NCBI GenBank assembly: GCA_027946555.1
Contig: JAPEVC010000170.1
Span: 1 to 64,000 of the forward strand
DNA length: 64,000 bases
Reading direction: 5' to 3'
Source of the DNA: Gnomoniopsis sp. IMI 355080
Lineage: Eukaryota; Ascomycota; Sordariomycetes; Diaporthales; Gnomoniaceae
Every line of letters starts with the position of its first letter. Positions within the stretch are counted from its first letter, which is position 1. The position numbers and the translations under genes are program-made. Shown piece after piece: positions 58,601-64,000 of the stretch. A model generated the notes under the pieces. The model was not told the origin of the DNA and did no database searches. It saw only the letters and a list, made by a program, of their open reading frames with translations.

Positions 58601-61094
58601 AAGCTTGCGCTCAGACCTACGCTTACGTTCTCGAAGGCGCTGCAACGGTTGCAGCCGGGGGGAAAGACAGGAGACAGTCGAACACTTGGAGTGGCAGAGT
58701 GAGCAACTTCAACCTGCACGGTTTCCTCCGCCATGGCCGAGGTACCTCTTGCCGATTTGGCTCCTGATCCCCTCTATCTCGTCTACTTTCTTTGTTCGAG
58801 CAGAGTGGTGCCTCGTATGGACCTCTTGTCGGGCACTTGGCTCCTCTCCCTGGATGCTTGCCTCTTGATGCTGCCTGCAGAGGCCTCTCTCGAAACTCCC
58901 GAGATGTTGTTTCGAATACAGTGATAGTCTTATTCTTATTCTCATGAGCTGAGATGCCATTTGAACTGCCTCTGCCAGATAGGAACACGCGTTTTGACAA
59001 TACTGGCCCAGGGAGCCCCCTTGGCGGGCGCGACATTACACCATACGCCACGGCAATTGCCTGCCTGACGTTAGAGACGGGTCATGTCGCTGGGAGCTTG
59101 TTGGGTCTTCCCCTGATTTTCGGAAATGGTACGAGGCCAAGCGGCGGCAGTGCTTCAAGTGGTTGAAGCGAGAAGTGCTCATGGAGATCAGTGGCTCCTG
59201 GAGCTGGGCCAGACCATCCTCGCGCCTGCCAACTACGACGTAGGAGCATTTGTACCTACCATGGAAGTACCTACCATGGGACGTCATCGGCAAGGTCCAT
59301 GTACATGTCAGTGATGTATCCGCTGGCGATGTATTTACGTGCTATTGTGCCTCATATCCTCAAATTCGGCCGCAGCTTCGCCAGGGACCCTTCAGAGATT
59401 TGCCATACTAATATGCAGGGCTCTGCAAATCTTTGCGCGGACAACTTCAGACGATCCACTGGGGCTCGGAATCCGGACATGCATTGCCACACGCATTGAT
59501 CGTAGTGGAGAAGACAGGTCGTGTTCAGCTCATCTATTGAGCTAGCAGGCTAGTTGACGGGCAACTGGATGCCTCGCCCGCAGCGAGTCGCCGCACCGCT
59601 GCTGGGGGAGTGAATGGGAGAGGTCATACCCATGCTAGAAGATTAGCTTGTCAGTGGTAAGTCAGAGTCTTCCAAAGAATGATCCGCCGCACCAAGTCAA
59701 ATCTGGATGTGGTGTTCAAGAAAACGTGGTAAGCCAAACGGGGGTTTTCCGATTCCTATTGGCTCCACCTGGTTCTTAGCATCCGAACTGCTGCCTGCAG
59801 CATTTTCTGCTACGCCCGCTACGCCGTCATTTCCAAGCGGCGTTTGGGATCATGCAGGAACCCCAAGTCAGTGGGGATCTACAACGCCACATCTCGTGAT
59901 ATAGGTCTATCTTGGGATGGCTGGTGAGGCACGCCGCAGTTAGTAACTGAAGACGGTGTCTTCTACTATCTCATCAGCTCGTCCGTGCTTGTGTCTACGC
60001 TTGGGCAATGAGAGACAGCCGCCAACGCGCTTGCCTTTGATCAATGTACACCAAATACAGATTTGCGGTCGTCTGACACGCTCGAGCCTCCCTTTCTCGT
60101 ACTCGTGATTCGTTTTTTTTTTTTTTTTCAAACGCAGTAAGCCATATTGTCCGTCAAGTGTGCACCCCGTCGGCCCGTCCGGCGAACTCGGCGGTGCATG
60201 ACCAGTATCTCCGGAGTGGCTAATGTCTCCATACGCGCGCGGAAGGCCTGGGCATGGCGATGGGGCCAGTTGGCGCGCTATACTAGTCCTATGAACTCGA
60301 GTCGTTGCCTAACCGTGCAAGTAGTGAGGTAGGAGAACTTCTGAACTGTGTACATGACGAAGTGCCGTTTCTTCGAGAAGGAAATACCATTATTTCCATA
60401 CATATAGCGTAGGCCAGTGACCTGAAGAGGAAGTCATTCCCGCAATTCGTTTCCTTCTCCTTTTTTTCCAGATACAGCCTGCTGCATGACAGTTATCAAA
60501 ATGTTTCGGGCAAGTCCACGCCCTTGTTTCCCACACGAGGCCGGGACCCCGGGACCCTTGATAGTTCGCCGGGACTTTTGACGTTCGCTCCGAGTGGACC
60601 GCGGGCGCGTGGGGTGGGGAACATTTTTTTTGGCAGGAATGTTATGGGGCACATGAACGATTTCAAAAAAGACACTTATGATAGTCGCCAAGCAGCTGAA
60701 TTCGGTACCGCAGAGCAGGAAATTGAAGAGTACCGCCCTTGCAGTACTATTTTCTGACTGTACGGCTGAATCCGACCGACGATATGATAGCTGCTGCAAG
60801 GGGCTAAAAATCTTCCTTGCAAACTTGCCGGCACCATGAGCCATGAAGGACAAAGATAGCACTATCGCTTACCATTGAGCCGCGTACCTTGCCCCCTTGA
60901 CCAATCAAGCCCTCTCCGTGCCTGCTATTATGCTAAGTGGCAGGCTTCAACAGCTTGAGGGCCGTGGAAGCCGTGAAGAAAGTATGATTTGGAATAATTG
61001 AAAGTTCGTCATCCTTCTCCCGATCGCAGCATCAGGTTGAGAACTCAACGTACGTAATTTCTGTCTGTACTTTACAGCGAACAAAGTCCGAGAT

Positions 61095-61186
61095 GTCGCA
61101 GGACAAATGAGCAGCCATGAGGTCTTTAGACATCGTCGGGGTCGCCGGACAGACGGGCTGCTATGAGGTCTGTAGACATCGTTGGG
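61095..61186. repeat. 46-bp tandem duplication, two diverged copies
   Basis: Copy 1 is 61095-61140 and copy 2 is 61141-61186, directly abutting. By eye 38 of 46 positions match. The best-kept core is ATGAGGTCT followed three bases later by AGACATCGT. Confidence 0.85.
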
Positions 61187-62479
61187 ATACCAACCCACCC
61201 CCCTGTTGCTCTGCCAGGTGTACTGTCACTACCTACATAGTACTATGTGTATGTACAAGTATATTTGCCGGATGAGCTTCACCCGAAGACTATTCTAGCT
61301 GCTACACGTCACACCAAGAGTGCCGCTGGGCATAACAGAGAGAGAAGGGGGGGGCTCTTTTCTCCTCAATTGACAGTTCCGTCGCAGTCGTCGCAGTGAC
61401 CAACAGCCGGTAGGGTAGGGGAACACGTTTGATCCATGTATTATAGTCTGTCCATCGACTCGCGCGTTGATGAAAGCGACGTCAGCAAGATCAAACAGTC
61501 AGACTTTCCTGGCCCTTCCGATGCCGTTGTTTTGGCTCGCCTATGTCATGCAGGCCAAGAAATCTTGAGCCTCCGACGCGCTTCGCTTTCTCTTCCGCAA
61601 ACTAAACTTCTGGGGGGGGGGTTATTTTTCGCGAGGCGAGATAGCCGCTGGGCAGGTGATGACGCAGTGGATGTTGTGAATGACGGAACTCCAAGAGTCT
61701 CGACATATATTATGGGATGGGCTGGGGAGACGGGATGCACCATCCCAGACACTTGCCCTTGATCGGGTTCGGTAGCGGCGGAGCGAAGATGGTGGGGGTG
61801 TGGTTTTTGGAGTCGTTTTGTTTCCTCGCAGCGTTCGTCACTGATAAGCCAAACCCCCAACTACCAATAAAGCAGCAAATTCGCAGCCAAAAGGCTTCGT
61901 CGATCGTCGATATTCACGACTAACTCACTAGGCCCCCCCCTCTCTCAGGAGCGTGGCACGGCAAGTCTGGAGTTGTTTCCGACTTTGCCTCGGTCTTGGC
62001 TTTGGACCTATGCAGAGTGACGAATGCCACAGTAGCCCTTGCAGCAGGATGCGGGAAAGGCAGCAGAAAGAAACATCACAAACTTGACAATTCAATCATT
62101 CAAGCTTTCTTTCCCCTCAGCGCGAAAAGAGAGATAAAGATAAATAAATCAAGTTCATTCGCAGCAAACCGTTGTGTGTCCCGCACTTGGCCGCTCAAAT
62201 TAAATCATTTTGGAGCTACTGCACGTAGGCCAAGACGTCTCCCACCGGGGAAAGCATCCACGAAACGGTATTGGAACTCACGGGATCGTACGCGACTGCG
62301 AGTCTGTATGCAGGCTTGCTTGTTAGCTTACCTGCATGCTGCAAGTGATGGCAGTTGGCTGTTCCAGACTAACCAGAAGAAAGCAAATGGGCAGTAGGGG
62401 GGGCGTGAGAAGGGTGGAGGGGTTCATGCTACTGCATGGCTGGCTGACGCTACAAGCTGCGAACGTAGTTAGTAGGATT

Positions 62480-62496
62480 TAGTAGTAGTAGTAGTA
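62480..62496. repeat. (TAG)5 microsatellite
   Basis: Five TAG units followed by TA. A shorter array of the same unit lies near 55562-55575. Confidence 0.85.
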
Positions 62497-64000
62497 CGTA
62501 CATACAACAAAGTGTATCTACAAGATGGGGGTGTGCCCGGTCAAGTCTCCCTGAATAATACAACAAAAGGATACCCTGCCTTGAAAGAGCGAGAAAAAGA
62601 CAGAAGAGGAACTGACTCGGAAGCAGAAATAATCGGAGCTGCAGGAACTCTATTGACGACTTGAAAAGCCAACAAACAAGCTCTGAGGCTACTAGTATCT
62701 AATAGACCTTAGTGGTCGATCCTCAGCCGCAGCCGGGGTTTCCCAGGCCCGGCAGCCGCAGTGTCACTATATGCCGATGTAACAACAGACAGGTCACAAC
62801 TGAAAAGAAATCCTGTGTTTGTTTGGGACGATTTTAAAAAAAGAGGTACGTATCTACCTTTGCACAAGGCTGGGGCCGGCCTGGGTCTTTGCTGAGATCA
62901 GCAAGCATCTCAAGGTCGCTTACGCGGAAGCGTTACAATTACATTTCGTATTTCGCGTTAGGAGGGGGGGGCGTTTATTCAACAAACAAGATGGATTATT
63001 TACCTTCCTTACAGTCTCATCGCGATCGTCTGAATGAAATAAAAACATCCTCGACGGCTTTTCTCGCGAGAGGCAAAAAGCATGTTTTGACGCGAGTGAG
63101 GAGGGGTTATCGTGAAAAGACACCAGAACCTTCCAGCACTTCCCTCACTCGACTCTTATCCAGGATTACAGTATTGGCATGATTGACCATGCAATAGCTC
63201 TTGACGGATATCAAAGACATCAAATCTTGTCAGCCGCGCACACCTATACGATAACATAATAAATACATCTGAAAGAAAAAACAAAAGGTGTGGGTCGATA
63301 GTGTGTCGTCCCTTCGAACGGACGTGCGGCAAACAAGTTGCAGTTCCCCGGATCAACCCTACACACCATCTTTTTCTGTTCCCTTCGACACAGCTCGACG
63401 TCCTATAAGCTTTGGGGCCAGCCTTGATGTGCAGGAACTTGACTCGGAAGTTTCTTTCTGTTTGCCAATGCCGCGGGGCTTCAGGAATGACAATTCCGGT
63501 TGCAATGGACAGGTTTCATATATCTTTCTTTGCATGGCCATCCTTCAACACTGGACGATACTGACTATTGACCATGACGGCAGCAGCCAAGCGCAACCGA
63601 GTCGTCGTGAAAGTTGGATTTTTTTCTTTGGATTTTTTTGGTGCAAGTTTTTTAAGTATTTTTCGTCAGTGCGATGTACCTACAAGCAAGAGTCTTCCTT
63701 GACAATACGAGAATACTTAATATCGTAGAGTAATGCACATTGTTAAAAAAATCATGCAAATTCACAGGCCAGCTGGGTTCAAACTTTCCCTGGTCTGTCT
63801 AGAGGCTTGTTTGTAGCCACTGTAACAATAGTAGTTCCGGCAGCTCTCTTCCCCTCACCATAGCCTTGTATCTTCCTTGGTGCCAGTCGAGTCTACAGAG
63901 TACATACTCCACGCTCGAGCACGCCTTATCGTGACTATCTTGATCATCATGAAGTTACACGAAGAATAAGAGGGTCTTCAATCGTATCCGTCGGGAGCTA

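Larger units (their letters stand above)
55601..64000. other. Gene-poor region, second half
   Basis: No supported gene up to the window end. The frames at 56807-57478 (223 codons, opened by GTG) and 57681-58193 (170 codons) lack motifs. The region holds a 46-bp tandem duplication at 61095-61186, a G10 run at 61612-61621, a G8 run at 62964-62971, (TAG)5 at 62480-62496 and long T runs near 60113 and 63620. Confidence 0.5.

Overview
The window looks like nuclear DNA of a filamentous ascomycete (Pezizomycotina, probably a sordariomycete). The genes carry short GT-AG introns of about 50-140 nt with CTAAC/CTGAC-type branch sites. They are monocistronic, lie on both strands and are separated by long spacers. 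The proteins are typical of filamentous fungi: ORC6, an Ssp120-like EF-hand protein, wybutosine-synthesis TYW2, i-AAA protease Yme1, CCA tRNA nucleotidyltransferase, a fungal aquaporin with a long N-terminal tail, an S10 carboxypeptidase and an MFS sugar transporter. I see no prokaryotic feature, CRISPR array, insertion sequence, rRNA or convincing tRNA.

Layout. 1-334: 3' end of an unidentified plus-strand gene. 3920-6387: nine-exon MFS sugar/polyol transporter (+). 7200-9262: secreted S10 serine carboxypeptidase (-). 11578-13426: aquaporin (-). 18863-20512: CCA-adding enzyme (-). 21211-21770: decayed gene with in-frame stops (+). 22287-23561: secreted seven-bladed lactonase (-). 24024-25174: short-chain dehydrogenase (-), divergent from TYW2 (25419-26657, +). 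TYW2 converges on the Ssp120-like gene (26739-27485, -), which is divergent from ORC6 (28202-29469, +). 29527-31339: two unidentified, probably decaying genes. 33355-35305: single-pass membrane protein with a proline-rich tail (+). 36025-38576: YME1 (-). 44075-45412: four-finger C2H2 transcription factor (-). From about 46.8 kb to the end I can support no gene.

The densest stretch is 22.3-30.7 kb, a run of housekeeping genes (tRNA modification, secretory-pathway calcium binding, replication origin recognition) alternating with enzyme genes. The genes do not form a pathway or a recognisable biosynthetic cluster. The outer regions are gene-poor. The transcription factor stands alone, with about 5.5 kb of empty DNA on its 3' side and more than 17 kb on its 5' side, and it has a long pyrimidine-rich leader.

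I did not find a clearly new biological system. The most useful leads are: a C2H2 factor whose 54-nt intron keeps the reading frame inside finger 4; exact copies of the palindrome TACCTAGGTA in spacers; a perfect GC-rich palindrome upstream of ORC6; a gene relic with stop codons of the kind produced by repeat-induced point mutation; and the uncharacterised gene immediately downstream of ORC6. All exon structures were worked out by eye from splice signals and reading-frame continuity, and none has been tested against transcripts.
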